Part shown: positions 7,031 through 14,577 of the stretch, one piece after another | Layout: each line of letters opens with the position of its first letter | How positions within the stretch are numbered: position 1 is the stretch's first letter | The notes under the pieces: generated by a model | The model's database searches: none | What the model was told of the DNA's origin: nothing | The model's input: the letters and a program-made list of their open reading frames with translations, nothing else | Made by a program: the position numbers and the translations under genes | Origin: Dehalococcoidia bacterium | GTDB lineage: Bacteria > Chloroflexota > Dehalococcoidia > Lucifugimonadales > SHYF01 | Length of the DNA: 33,611 bases | NCBI GenBank assembly: GCA_030651175.1 | Contig: JAUSCR010000002.1 | Location: forward strand, 1-33,611 | Direction: 5' to 3'

Positions 7031-8077
7031 ATGGCGCGTCCCAGGAACACTGCACCTAGGGAAACCCGCAGAACGGAGCCAAGCACTGGGCTTGAGGAGG
7101 TGACTCCTGAAGTCCTCTTGCGGTGGTACTCCAGCATGGTCTTGGTGCGCACCCTGGATGAGCGTGCCATGCTTCTGAACCGGCAGGGCAAGGCGGCTAT
7201 AGTTGCCTCCTGCCAGGGACACGAGGCAGCCCAGATGGGTGCCCTTTGGGCCGCCGTGCGGCATGCGCCCAGCCTCGCGATCTTTCCATACTACCGTGCC
7301 CTGGGCATGGCCATAGCCGCGGGAATAACACCCACTGAGGCGTTGCTGAGCATTCTGGCCAAGGTCGGGGATCCCACCAGTGGGGCGCGACAGTTTCCGT
7401 TGCACGGCGCCGTGCTGACCCCCAAGCTGAAGGTCATCAATACTTCCAACGTTGTTGCCGCCCAGATCCCTCATGCTGTTGGCTATGCCCTGGGGTGCAG
7501 AATGAGCGGCGATCCCACCGTGACCATTACCACCTTCGGGGATGGCGCTACCAGCCAGGGGGACTGGCACGAAGGGATGAACTACGCGGGGATCCACAAA
7601 CTGCCCGTGGTATTCATATGTGAAAACAACGGTTATGCTATTTCTGTGCCCCAGAGGAAACAGATGGCCATTGTCAATGTGGCCGACCGGGCAGCAGGTT
7701 ACGGCATGCCGGGGGTGGTGGTGGATGGGACCGATGTCATAGCGGTGTACGAGGTGGTCGGGGAGGCGGTCCGCCGTGCCGTCCAGGGTGGAGGCCCGAC
7801 ATTCATCGAAGCCAAGGTGGTGCGTCTTCTCCCTCATACCAGCGATGACGACGATAGGCGATACCGTACCTCGGAGGAGATAGAGGATCTGAAGAGGCGA
7901 GACCCTGTTAAGAAGTTCAAGGAGTACCTGCTTGAGCAGGGTATTTTGACGGCAGAGCTGGACGAACAGGTCCGCAAAGAGGCCAGGGAACAAGTGGACC
8001 GGGCCACAGCAGAAGCGGAAGCTGCCCCATTTCCAGATACGGGAGACTTCTATGAACATGTGTATGCCTCGGAATGA
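7031..8077 (+). CDS. bkdAA: 2-oxo acid dehydrogenase E1 alpha subunit (branched-chain type)
   Basis: Thiamine-diphosphate-dependent decarboxylase subunit of a 2-oxo acid dehydrogenase complex, cytoplasmic, 348 residues. The ThDP/Mg motif runs from GDGATSQGDWHEGMN (Gly170 onward) to CENNGYAIS (Asn199-Asn200). The segments FPYYRALGMAIAAG, VADRAAGYGMPGV and LLPHTSDDDDRRYR resemble branched-chain (2-oxoisovalerate) E1alpha more than pyruvate E1alpha, but the substrate cannot be fixed from sequence alone. It is the first gene of the run bkdAA-bkdAB-bkdB, 44 nt before the beta subunit. The operon promoter is at 6958-6986. No E3 dihydrolipoamide dehydrogenase gene is in the window. Confidence 0.92.
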   Translation: MARPRNTAPRETRRTEPSTGLEEVTPEVLLRWYSSMVLVRTLDERAMLLNRQGKAAIVASCQGHEAAQMGALWAAVRHAPSLAIFPYYRALGMAIAAGITPTEALLSILAKVGDPTSGARQFPLHGAVLTPKLKVINTSNVVAAQIPHAVGYALGCRMSGDPTVTITTFGDGATSQGDWHEGMNYAGIHKLPVVFICENNGYAISVPQRKQMAIVNVADRAAGYGMPGVVVDGTDVIAVYEVVGEAVRRAVQGGGPTFIEAKVVRLLPHTSDDDDRRYRTSEEIEDLKRRDPVKKFKEYLLEQGILTAELDEQVRKEAREQVDRATAEAEAAPFPDTGDFYEHVYASE

Positions 8078-8121
8078 CACCCCCCGGAATTGAAAGTACC
8101 ATAGATTGAGGAGCTCCGCAT

Positions 8122-9105
8122 ATGGCAGTGAAATCCGTTATCGAGGCCATCCACGAGGCCATTTACGAAGAGATGAAGAGGGACCCCAACGTCTTCATCA
8201 TGGGTGAAGACGTTGGCAAGAGAGGTGGCGTCTTCCTGGCTACCAGGGGGCTCATAGAGGAGTTTGGCGAGGAGCGGGTCATAGATACGCCCCTGGCGGA
8301 ATCTTCTATTGCTGGGATAGCCCTTGGGGCGGCCATGCAGGGAAGGCGTCCCATTGCAGAGATCCAGTTCGCCGATTTCATCTGGCCCGCAGTGAACCAG
8401 ATCATTGGCGAGGCCGCACGGGTGCGCTATGGCACCAAGGGCGTACTGCACGCTCCCATGGTGGTGCGTAGCCCCTACGGCGGCGGCGTTCGGGGCGGAC
8501 TATTCCATTCGCAAAGTCCGGAAGCCTACTTCGCCCACACCCCTGGATTGAAGGTTGTATGTCCCTCTACCCCATACGACGCCAAGGGACTCCTGAAGGC
8601 CGCCATCCGTGACGAAGACCCGGTGGTATTCTTCGAACACAAGCGGACGTACCGATTGGTCCGCGGCGAGGTCCCGGATGAAGAGTATGTTCTGCCCATT
8701 GGCGTGGCCGACATCAAGCGGGCAGGGTCTGACATAACATGCATCTCCTATGGCTTGATGGTGCACTACTGCCTGGAGGCGGCGGAAACCCTGGCCAAGG
8801 AGGGCATCAATGTGGAGGTGCTGGACCTGAGAACCGTGCGCCCGCTGGACAAGGAGGCCATATTGGAATCCGTCCGCAAGACCGCACGAGTCCTGATTGT
8901 TCACGAGGACAACAGGACCGGTGGTATAGGCGCCGAGGTAGCCGCCACTATAGCTGAGGAAGGTTTCGCCTATCTGGATGCGCCTATCACCCGCGTGACC
9001 GGGCCCGACGTTCCAGCCATGCCCTTCAGCCCGCCGCTGGAAGATATGTTCATGCCCAATGCCGAGAAGATCGCGGCCGGCTTGCGCAGGGTGGCCTCGT
9101 ACTGA
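8122..9105 (+). CDS. bkdAB: 2-oxo acid dehydrogenase E1 beta subunit
   Basis: A 327-residue transketolase-like beta subunit that pairs with E1alpha to form the ThDP active site and transfers the acyl group to lipoyl-E2. Landmarks are MGEDVGKRGGVF, the LAESSIAGIALGAAM segment, EIQFADFIWPAVNQI, the glycine-rich RSPYGGGVRGGLFHSQSPEA loop and the C-terminal transketolase domain (VLDLRTVRPLDKEAI, VHEDNRTGGIGAE). GGVF after GEDVG is common in branched-chain-type beta subunits. The ATG is preceded by GAGGAG. Confidence 0.95.
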   Translation: MAVKSVIEAIHEAIYEEMKRDPNVFIMGEDVGKRGGVFLATRGLIEEFGEERVIDTPLAESSIAGIALGAAMQGRRPIAEIQFADFIWPAVNQIIGEAARVRYGTKGVLHAPMVVRSPYGGGVRGGLFHSQSPEAYFAHTPGLKVVCPSTPYDAKGLLKAAIRDEDPVVFFEHKRTYRLVRGEVPDEEYVLPIGVADIKRAGSDITCISYGLMVHYCLEAAETLAKEGINVEVLDLRTVRPLDKEAILESVRKTARVLIVHEDNRTGGIGAEVAATIAEEGFAYLDAPITRVTGPDVPAMPFSPPLEDMFMPNAEKIAAGLRRVASY

Positions 9106-9181
9106 TTGCGGGCTGCTAGATTGCCGGTGGGCTGGCCCTCACTTGTATTAGATGAACTCCAAAAGGAGTGCTGGTTAGAAA

Positions 9182-10525
9182 ATGCCCGTAAAGATCAACC
9201 TTCCCCAAGTTGGCGAGTCGGTCACCGAAGGCATAATTGGCAAGTGGCTCAAAAAGGTCGGCGACACCGTAGACAGATATGAGCCGCTGGTGGAGGTTAC
9301 CACCGACAAGGTGAACATGGAGTTCCCTTCCCCCTACAACGGCAAACTGACAGCTCTGCTGGTCAAAGAGGGCGATACTGTTGCCATGGGCGCACCCATT
9401 GCGGAGATGGAGACGGCGGAAGCCGTAGTAGAGGAGGCGCCGCCCCGGACGGAGCGGGCAGCAACGCCCGTGGCCCGCACCGGCGTCCTCTTGAAAGACA
9501 CAAGGCCCGTGGGCCCCACAGGTTCAGGAGTGGAGAGTCCCGTCTCTGAACCGGCGGTGGCAATCCCGCCTTCGGCCCCCGCCGTTCCCAGTGCACCCAC
9601 GCCTTCGTCTCCCGTGCCCGCAGCAGAGTCGGCGAGGGGTGGCCAGCGGTATTCGCCCATAGTTCGCAGGCTGGCGGAGGAGCATGGCGTAGACCTGGCG
9701 CAAGTCAAGGGTACGGGACTGGATGGCCGCGTGACCAGAGAGGACGTTGCGAAATACGTGGAGCAGAGGGCAGCCGCTCCCGCGCCGGCAGCGCCCGCTG
9801 CACCAGCCGCTCAGGCCGCCGGGCCTGACGAAGAGGCTGTGCCGCTGACCCCCATACGGCGGATCATCGCCGACAACATGATGAAGAGCGCCACGCAGAT
9901 TCCCCAGGCCTGGTCAGCCCTGGAGGTGGATGTCACCTCCCTTGTGGCGCGCAGGGAGAGCGTAAAAGACGAGTTCCTGCGGCGGGAGGGTGTGCCCCTT
10001 ACTTACCTTCCCTTCGCCTTCAAAGCTGTTGCCGAGGCTCTCAAGGAAAATCCGCGCGTTAACTCCACCTGGGGTGGCGACAAGGTCATTCTGAAAAAGC
10101 GTATCCACATAGGAATTGCGGTAGCTACGTCCCAGGGATTGGTTGTGCCGGTCATCCACAATGCCGATTCCATGAGCATTGCCGGGCTGGCAAAGGCCTC
10201 CAACGAAATCATCCAGCGTGCCCGCGAAGGCAAGCTGCGTCTGGAGGATGTCCACGGCGGCACATTCACTCTGAACAACACCGGGGTCCTGGGGGCTGTT
10301 TTGACTCAGCCCTTGATCAACTGGCCCCAGGCAGCCATTCTCACTACCGAGGCCATTGTCAAACGGCCTGTGGTGCTGCCCGGCGACGCCATTGCAGTCC
10401 GCTCCATGATGTACATAGGCCTCACCTTTGACCATCGCATCCTGGACGGCGCCGACGCCGGAGCTTTCATGATCAGCGTCAAGCGCCGCCTGGAGGCCAT
10501 AAGCAAGGACACACCCATCTACTAA
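9182..10525 (+). CDS. bkdB: Dihydrolipoamide acyltransferase E2
   Basis: Core acyltransferase that passes the acyl group from E1 to CoA, 447 residues. It has one N-terminal lipoyl domain with the lipoylated Lys43 in TTDKVNME and an Ala/Pro-rich linker. A peripheral subunit-binding domain follows at about 155-194 (RYSPIVRRLAEEHGVDL, GTGLDGRVTREDV), then a second Ala-Pro linker and the catalytic domain ending in DHRILDGADAG (His418, Asp422). The lipoyl group would come from LipB, encoded next. The TAA stop is the first three bases of repeat R3. Confidence 0.95.
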   Translation: MPVKINLPQVGESVTEGIIGKWLKKVGDTVDRYEPLVEVTTDKVNMEFPSPYNGKLTALLVKEGDTVAMGAPIAEMETAEAVVEEAPPRTERAATPVARTGVLLKDTRPVGPTGSGVESPVSEPAVAIPPSAPAVPSAPTPSSPVPAAESARGGQRYSPIVRRLAEEHGVDLAQVKGTGLDGRVTREDVAKYVEQRAAAPAPAAPAAPAAQAAGPDEEAVPLTPIRRIIADNMMKSATQIPQAWSALEVDVTSLVARRESVKDEFLRREGVPLTYLPFAFKAVAEALKENPRVNSTWGGDKVILKKRIHIGIAVATSQGLVVPVIHNADSMSIAGLAKASNEIIQRAREGKLRLEDVHGGTFTLNNTGVLGAVLTQPLINWPQAAILTTEAIVKRPVVLPGDAIAVRSMMYIGLTFDHRILDGADAGAFMISVKRRLEAISKDTPIY

Positions 10526-10695
10526 CAGGTTGCTGAAAAAGGGAAGTCCAGAGGGGCGAAGCCCCTTTGGTGGGGGTCTGGGGGTATCCCCCAGATATCT
10601 CTTACACCCCCCCCTTCCTGGCCAGAGCCTGTCCTGAGTAGGCCGTAGGAAAGGGGGATAGGGGGATGGTCGAAGGCGTTGTTCATCACCCTGCC
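10523..10695 (+). repeat. Intergenic hairpin element, copy R3
   Basis: It begins TAACAGGTTGCTGAAAAA, and its TAA is the E2 stop codon. Hairpins one and two are as in the other copies. The third hairpin arm is interrupted by a ~30-nt insert containing GAGCCTGTCCTGAGTAGG, also seen in R7. The right arm GGGGGATGGTCGAA supplies the ATG used by lipB, and the degenerate right end (CATCACCCTGCCA) is translated as the lipB N-terminus. Confidence 0.88.
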
Positions 10696-11385
10696 ACAGT
10701 CTGCCGCTGGGCCTTCCTGGGCCGGTGGGAATACAAGCGGGCCTGGGACTTTCAGCGCTCCCTGGCCCAGGCCAGAGCCGAGGACATGGTAGGGGACATC
10801 ATGCTCCTTCTGGAGCACCCACCCGTCTACACCCTGGGGCGTCGCAGCAAGCCGTCGGACCTGCTGCTCCCACGAGAGGCACTGGAGGCCAAAGGTGCCC
10901 AGGTGGTTGACGTTGACCGGGGTGGGGAGATCACATTTCACGGCCCGGGCCAGTTGGTGGGGTATCCCATCATCTCTCTTCGGGCCTGGGGTGGCCCTCT
11001 CCAGTACGTGCGCGCCCTGGAAGAGGCGCTTATCCGTACCTTAGATGCCTACGGTATTTCCGCTGGACGCATAGAGGGCCTGACGGGCGTATGGGCTGGC
11101 GGCGCCAAGATAGCCGCCATAGGTGTGAAGGTCAGCCGGGGAGTCACCACTCACGGCTTTGCCCTCAACGTAGCCACCGACCTTTCCTGGTTCCAGAACA
11201 TTGTCCCCTGCGGCATCCGTGACCGGGATGTGACATCCATGGAGCGCCTGCTGGGGCGTCCCGTTCCGCTGCCGGAGGTGGCTTCCGTTGTGGCGGAACA
11301 GTTTGGCCAGGCCCTTGGATTCCAGATGGCGGCAGAGGCGACAGAGTCAGTGGTTGGCGACAAGCTACTGGCGTCCACTGTATAA
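10666..11385 (+). CDS. lipB: Octanoyl-[ACP]:protein octanoyltransferase LipB
   Basis: Transfers octanoate from acyl carrier protein to lipoyl-domain lysines, the first step of lipoate assembly. The 239-residue protein contains the LipB signature RGGEITFHGPGQLVGYP, the Lys148 segment (AGGAKIAAIGVKV) and the catalytic Cys182 segment (IVPCGIRDRDVTSM). The 34-residue Lys-Cys spacing equals that of the E. coli enzyme. The family core begins at CRWAFLGRWEYKRAW. The ~11 residues before it (MVEGVVHHPAT) and the only suitable start codon come from repeat R3. Its job fits its place beside the lipoylated E2. The TAA stop is the left end of repeat R4. Confidence 0.95.
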   Translation: MVEGVVHHPATVCRWAFLGRWEYKRAWDFQRSLAQARAEDMVGDIMLLLEHPPVYTLGRRSKPSDLLLPREALEAKGAQVVDVDRGGEITFHGPGQLVGYPIISLRAWGGPLQYVRALEEALIRTLDAYGISAGRIEGLTGVWAGGAKIAAIGVKVSRGVTTHGFALNVATDLSWFQNIVPCGIRDRDVTSMERLLGRPVPLPEVASVVAEQFGQALGFQMAAEATESVVGDKLLASTV

Positions 11386-11529
11386 CAGGCTGCTGAAAAA
11401 AGGAGAGTCCAGAGGGGCTTTGCCCCTCTGGTGGGGGTCTGGGGGTATCCCCCAGATTCGATCTTCACCCCCTTCCTGGCAGGAAGGGGGCAGGGGGATG
11501 GTCGAAGAGGGTTTTTCATCACCCTGCTA
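11383..11529 (+). repeat. Intergenic hairpin element, copy R4 (best-preserved)
   Basis: Ends are TAACAGGCTGCTGAAAAA and the reverse complement TAGCAGGGTGATGAAAAA. Hairpin 1 is CCAGAGGGGC-TTT-GCCCCTCTGG (11409-11431). Hairpin 2 is TCTGGGGG-TAT-CCCCCAGA (11438-11456). Hairpin 3 is CCCCCTTCC/GGAAGGGGG (11468-11490). The left TAA is the lipB stop codon. The pdxA start lies 28 nt after the right end. Confidence 0.92.
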
Positions 11530-11556
11530 ACAATTCAACGCTTGGAGGGGTGTGCT

Positions 11557-12564
11557 ATGGCAAAGCTACCAGTTGTCGCCATCACCATTGGGGACCCGTG
11601 TGGCATAGGGCCAGAGGTGGTGGCCAAGGCCCTGGCCAAGCAGGATGTCCGTGACCTGTGCATACCCCTGGTGGTGGGCAGCATTGCGGTAATGAGCCAG
11701 GCTCTAGCCCTGGTTCGCTCCCCTCTGCGCATACTGGAGGCCGCCGACGCCAAGGATGTCCACCCTTCACCGGATGGCATTTCTATACTGGACCCTCACA
11801 ACCTGAATGCAGAGGACGTTGTGCCGGGTCAGGTCTCCGCTGCGGCGGGAAAGGCAAGCATGGAGTGGGTGGAGCTGGTGGTGAAGCTATGTCTAAATGG
11901 GGCTGTGCAGGCCATGGCCACTGCCCCAGTGAACAAAGAGGCCGCTTCGGCGGCGGGCTACAAGGTGATTGGCCATACGGAGCTTCTACAAAAAATGACC
12001 GGCGCCACCAACGTGGCGACAATGCTGATGTCCGGAGGGCTGCGCGTGGTGCATCTCACAACCCATCGCTCTCTGCGCCGCGCGTGCGACGCCGTTACCA
12101 GGGAGAACATCCTGGCCAAGATAAGGCTGACCCATGACTATTTCAGGCAGTATGGATTCCCAAGCCCGCGCATCGGCGTGGCGGCGCTGAACCCCCACGC
12201 CTCAGATGGAGGTCTCCTGGGCGATGAAGAGGCCACAGCCATTGAGCCGGCGGTGGCTGAGGCTCGTGCCGGCGGAATAGATGCTACGGGGCCGGTGCCC
12301 GCGGACTCGGTGTTTCACCAGGCCATCAATGGGAAATACGATGCTGTGCTTTGCATGTACCATGACCAGGGGCACATACCCATCAAGGTCTATGGCTTTG
12401 AGCGCAGCGTCAGCGTGAACCTGGGCCTGCCCCTGGTCCGCACCTCCGTGGACCACGGCACCGCCTTTGACATAGCCGGGCAGGGAGTTGCCCAGGCGGT
12501 GAGCATGGCCGAGGCAATCAAGCTGGCGGCGTATCTGGCTTCTGGCCGCGGACTTCCCAGGTAG
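11557..12564 (+). CDS. pdxA: 4-hydroxythreonine-4-phosphate dehydrogenase family protein
   Basis: NAD-dependent metal-containing dehydrogenase of the PdxA family, classically vitamin B6 synthesis (oxidation of 4-phosphohydroxy-L-threonine). The 335-residue length is normal. Motifs are TIGDPCGIGPEVVAKAL at the N-terminus, then GHTELLQKM, ALNPHASDGGLLGDEE and CMYHDQGHIPIK, which carry the metal-binding histidines. The frame is open upstream into R4, but the ATG at 11557 has GGAGGGG 6 nt before it and begins exactly at the family start (MAKLPVVAIT). PdxA2-type enzymes acting on D-threonate phosphate share these motifs. No other B6 genes are nearby, so the pathway is not certain. Confidence 0.9.
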   Translation: MAKLPVVAITIGDPCGIGPEVVAKALAKQDVRDLCIPLVVGSIAVMSQALALVRSPLRILEAADAKDVHPSPDGISILDPHNLNAEDVVPGQVSAAAGKASMEWVELVVKLCLNGAVQAMATAPVNKEAASAAGYKVIGHTELLQKMTGATNVATMLMSGGLRVVHLTTHRSLRRACDAVTRENILAKIRLTHDYFRQYGFPSPRIGVAALNPHASDGGLLGDEEATAIEPAVAEARAGGIDATGPVPADSVFHQAINGKYDAVLCMYHDQGHIPIKVYGFERSVSVNLGLPLVRTSVDHGTAFDIAGQGVAQAVSMAEAIKLAAYLASGRGLPR

Positions 12565-12570
12565 ATTGGA

Positions 12571-12579
12571 TGGTATAAT
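12571..12579 (+). promoter_or_regulatory. Extended -10 element upstream of proC
   Basis: TGGTATAAT is a TGn extended -10 with a perfect TATAAT (12574-12579). No good -35 is seen. Transcripts starting near 12586 would carry repeat R5 as the proC leader. Confidence 0.45.
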
Positions 12580-12593
12580 GAGCGACGCATTTC

Positions 12594-12717
12594 TAGTAGG
12601 CTGCTGAAAAAGGAGAGTCCAGAGGGGCAAAGCCCCTTTGGTGGGGGTCTGGGGGTATCCCTCAGATATACTTCCCACCCCCTTCCTGCCCAGGAAGGGG
12701 GCCAGGGGGATGGCCGC
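12594..12717 (+). repeat. Intergenic hairpin element, copy R5 (3' truncated)
   Basis: It starts TAGTAGGCTGCTGAAAAA and carries all three hairpins. It loses its right inverted repeat just after GGGGGATGGCCGC, where proC begins. The AGGGGG of the element lies 8 nt before the proC ATG and is the only visible ribosome-binding site. Hairpin 3 (CCCCCTTCCTG/CAGGAAGGGGG) abuts that site. Confidence 0.88.
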
Positions 12718-13524
12718 ATGAAAATCGCTTTTATCGGTGGCGGCGTGATGGCTGAGGCCATAATCGAGGGCATTCTGCGCGGACGAGTGGCCCAGCCTGG
12801 GGATATATTCGTTGGCGAGCCAATAGAGGCCAGGCGTCAGCAGCTTGCCCAGCGCTACGGCATCGCCACCACTCAAGCGAACCTGGAAGCGTGCCAGCGG
12901 GGCGATCTGGTCATCCTTTCAGTCAAGCCGCAGAATCTTCCCGATGTGCTGGCGGAGCTCCGTGGGTCGCTGAGAAGAGAGCAGACTGTGGTCTCCATCG
13001 TTGCGGGGGCGCGCATGGAAACCATTACCTCAGGACTCCGACATGATAAGTTGATTCGAGTCATGCCCAATACGCCGGCCCAGATAGGGGCTGGAATGAG
13101 CCTGTGGCTGGCCTCCCCTTCGGTAAGCCAGGAGATCCGCGAAGCTGTCCGTGCTATTCTCAGCACCCTTGGCGAAGAGCTAGCGGTTGCGGAGGAGAAG
13201 TACCTGGATATGGCCACGGCCCTGAGCGCCAGTGGGCCTGCCTACGTCTTCCTATTCATCGAGAGCCTGATAGATGCTGGCGTATACATGGGAATGTCAC
13301 GAGACATGGCTAGAAAGCTGGCCGTGCAAACGGTGCTGGGCAGCGCCAGGTTTGTGCAAACGTCGGGCAAGCCGCCGGCGGAGCTGAGGGACATGGTCAC
13401 CTCGCCGGGTGGCACCACGGCGGAGGCTCTCAAAGTCCTGGAGGAGGGTCGCTTCCGGGCCACGGTGATCAACGCCGTGGCAGCCGCCTATGAAAAGGCC
13501 AAGAGTCTTGGAGGGCAAAAGTGA
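12718..13524 (+). CDS. proC: Pyrroline-5-carboxylate reductase
   Basis: Reduces 1-pyrroline-5-carboxylate to L-proline with NAD(P)H, the last step of proline synthesis. The 268 residues match the family. The Rossmann start MKIAFIGGGVMAEAIIEGIL, the VKPQNLPDVL segment, RVMPNTPAQIGAGMSLW and the C-terminal ALSASGPAYVFLFIESLIDAG with the P5C signature (MVTSPGGTTAEALKVLEEG) are all present. The start codon lies at the edge of repeat R5. The stop overlaps the yggT GTG by 4 nt (GTGA), so the two are translationally coupled. Confidence 0.97.
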   Translation: MKIAFIGGGVMAEAIIEGILRGRVAQPGDIFVGEPIEARRQQLAQRYGIATTQANLEACQRGDLVILSVKPQNLPDVLAELRGSLRREQTVVSIVAGARMETITSGLRHDKLIRVMPNTPAQIGAGMSLWLASPSVSQEIREAVRAILSTLGEELAVAEEKYLDMATALSASGPAYVFLFIESLIDAGVYMGMSRDMARKLAVQTVLGSARFVQTSGKPPAELRDMVTSPGGTTAEALKVLEEGRFRATVINAVAAAYEKAKSLGGQK

Positions 13525-13775
13525 GCATTGGCCAGTTGATCAACGCCATAGGCACGTTCTTTTACATCGCTATCTTTGCCAGGGTGCTCCTATCCTGGTT
13601 CCCCCAGGTATCCACGACCAATCCACTGGTCCAGTTCGTCTTCACAGTCACGGAACCCATTCTGTCGCCTATCCGGAGGCTCTTGCCACGAATGGGTATG
13701 TTTGACCTCAGCCCCATGATAGCTCTCATCATGGTAGGTGTTATTCAGAGCGTCCTGCTGAAGGCGTTGGGTTAG
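13521..13775 (+). CDS. yggT: YggT family membrane protein
   Basis: An 84-residue integral membrane protein with two hydrophobic segments. The first ends in YIAIFARVLLSWFP and the second is LSPMIALIMVGVIQSVLL. VTEPILSPIRRLLP lies between them and is the family hallmark. The role is not well defined; related proteins are linked to osmotic tolerance or to cell-division/photosystem organisation. proC-yggT adjacency is widely conserved. The start is GTG, overlapping the proC stop. The TAG stop coincides with one terminus of repeat R6. Confidence 0.9.
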   Translation: MSIGQLINAIGTFFYIAIFARVLLSWFPQVSTTNPLVQFVFTVTEPILSPIRRLLPRMGMFDLSPMIALIMVGVIQSVLLKALG

Positions 13776-13937
13776 AGGTTATTCGGAAAACCCTCACCCC
13801 CTTTGTCCCCCTCTCCCGCCTCAGGCGGGAGAGGGGGAGATGAAAGAAGCTGCGGGATACCCCCAGACCCCCAGCAGAAGGGGCTTTGCCCCGCTGCACG
13901 GGGAGTGCAGCGGAACAGGATTTCGAGAGAGCTTCTA
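13773..13937 (-). repeat. Intergenic hairpin element, copy R6 (reverse, diverged)
   Basis: Reverse-oriented copy recognised by GGGATACCCCCAGACCCCCA and AAGGGGCTTTGCCCC in the order expected for the opposite strand, with GGAAAACCCTC near the 13773 end. The third hairpin is replaced by a perfect 14-bp stem, CCCCCTCTCCCGCC (13807-13820) with GGCGGGAGAGGGGG (13824-13837). An extra hairpin CGCTGCAC/GTGCAGCG follows hairpin 1. Its outer triplets are the yggT TAG (13773-13775) and the complement of the yggU TAG (13935-13937). Confidence 0.75.
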
Positions 13938-14240
13938 GCGGGCCAGCAATCGCTCCATGGCCTCTTCCTGGCTCAGCCCTTGCACCGCCACAACCTTGTT
14001 TCTGGCCGTGAGACCTCGTAGGATTCGTATCCGCGTCTTGGGTACGCCCAGCAGGCTGGACAAGAACTCTATCAGTGCCTCATTGGCTCTGCCCTCTTTT
14101 GCAAGGGCCGCAACCCGCACCCGCACCACTCCGTTCGCCAGTCCCAGAATTTCACTGCGCTTGGCATTGGGCTGAACATGCAGGGCAAGACGCGTCTCTG
14201 TTGGGGACGTTTTCTTTGGTTGATTTTCTTGACGAGCCAT
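13935..14240 (-). CDS. yggU: DUF167/YggU family protein
   Basis: A 101-residue small alpha/beta protein of unknown biochemical role. Family landmarks are RLALHVQPNAKRSEILG, VRVRVAALAKEGRANEALIEFLS, and LLGVPKTRIRILRGLTARNKVVAV. It usually follows yggT on the same strand. Here it is on the opposite strand, convergent with yggT. It is enclosed by oppositely oriented repeats R6 and R7, which suggests a local inversion. The stop codon is the outer triplet of R6. The upstream ribosome-binding site (GGTGG) is weak. Confidence 0.9.
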   Translation of the reverse strand: MARQENQPKKTSPTETRLALHVQPNAKRSEILGLANGVVRVRVAALAKEGRANEALIEFLSSLLGVPKTRIRILRGLTARNKVVAVQGLSQEEAMERLLAR

Positions 14241-14383
14241 AGCTTAACCACCATAATACGCCACGCCGGAGTTGGGTGTCTCCTTTGCCGATTCCGATGG
14301 CAAGCATGAGAGATGTACACACCCACCCGCCGATTGGATTGACTGGGTTGCGATATTCGTCGTCAATGCTCTTGGGCGTGGCC

Positions 14384-14557
14384 TAGCGGGCTATCGAAAA
14401 GGAGAGTCCAGAGGGGCGAAGCCCTTTTGACGGGGGTATGGGGGTGTCCCCCAGATTCAATCTTCACCCCCTTCCTGGCCAGAGCCTGTCCTTGAGCGTA
14501 GCGAAGGAAAGGGGGCCAGGGGGATGGTCGAAAGAGTTTTTCCGCACTCTGTCTGTT
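14384..14557 (+). repeat. Intergenic hairpin element, copy R7
   Basis: The left end is TAGCGGGCTATCGAAAA. Hairpins 1 and 2 are as in other copies. The loop of hairpin 3 carries a ~29-nt insert with GAGCCTGTCCTTGAGCGTAG, related to the insert in R3. The right end is diverged (GAGTTTTTCCGCACTCTGTC). It fills most of the 389-nt gap between yggU and the LLM gene. The remainder (14241-14383) shows no gene. Confidence 0.88.
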
Positions 14558-14577
14558 AGGTGTGCGGTGCTTGCATC

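Noticed and set aside
7013-8080. Long open frame antisense to the E1 alpha gene
   Set aside because: Shadow of a clear enzyme gene, with no ribosome-binding site or motif.
11431-11556. N-terminal extension of pdxA
   Set aside because: It would translate the hairpin element R4. The ATG at 11557 has a strong ribosome-binding site and begins at the family start.
10523-14557. The clustered repeats as a CRISPR array
   Set aside because: Copies are 110-175 bp, separated by whole genes, and contain internal hairpins; there are no uniform spacers.
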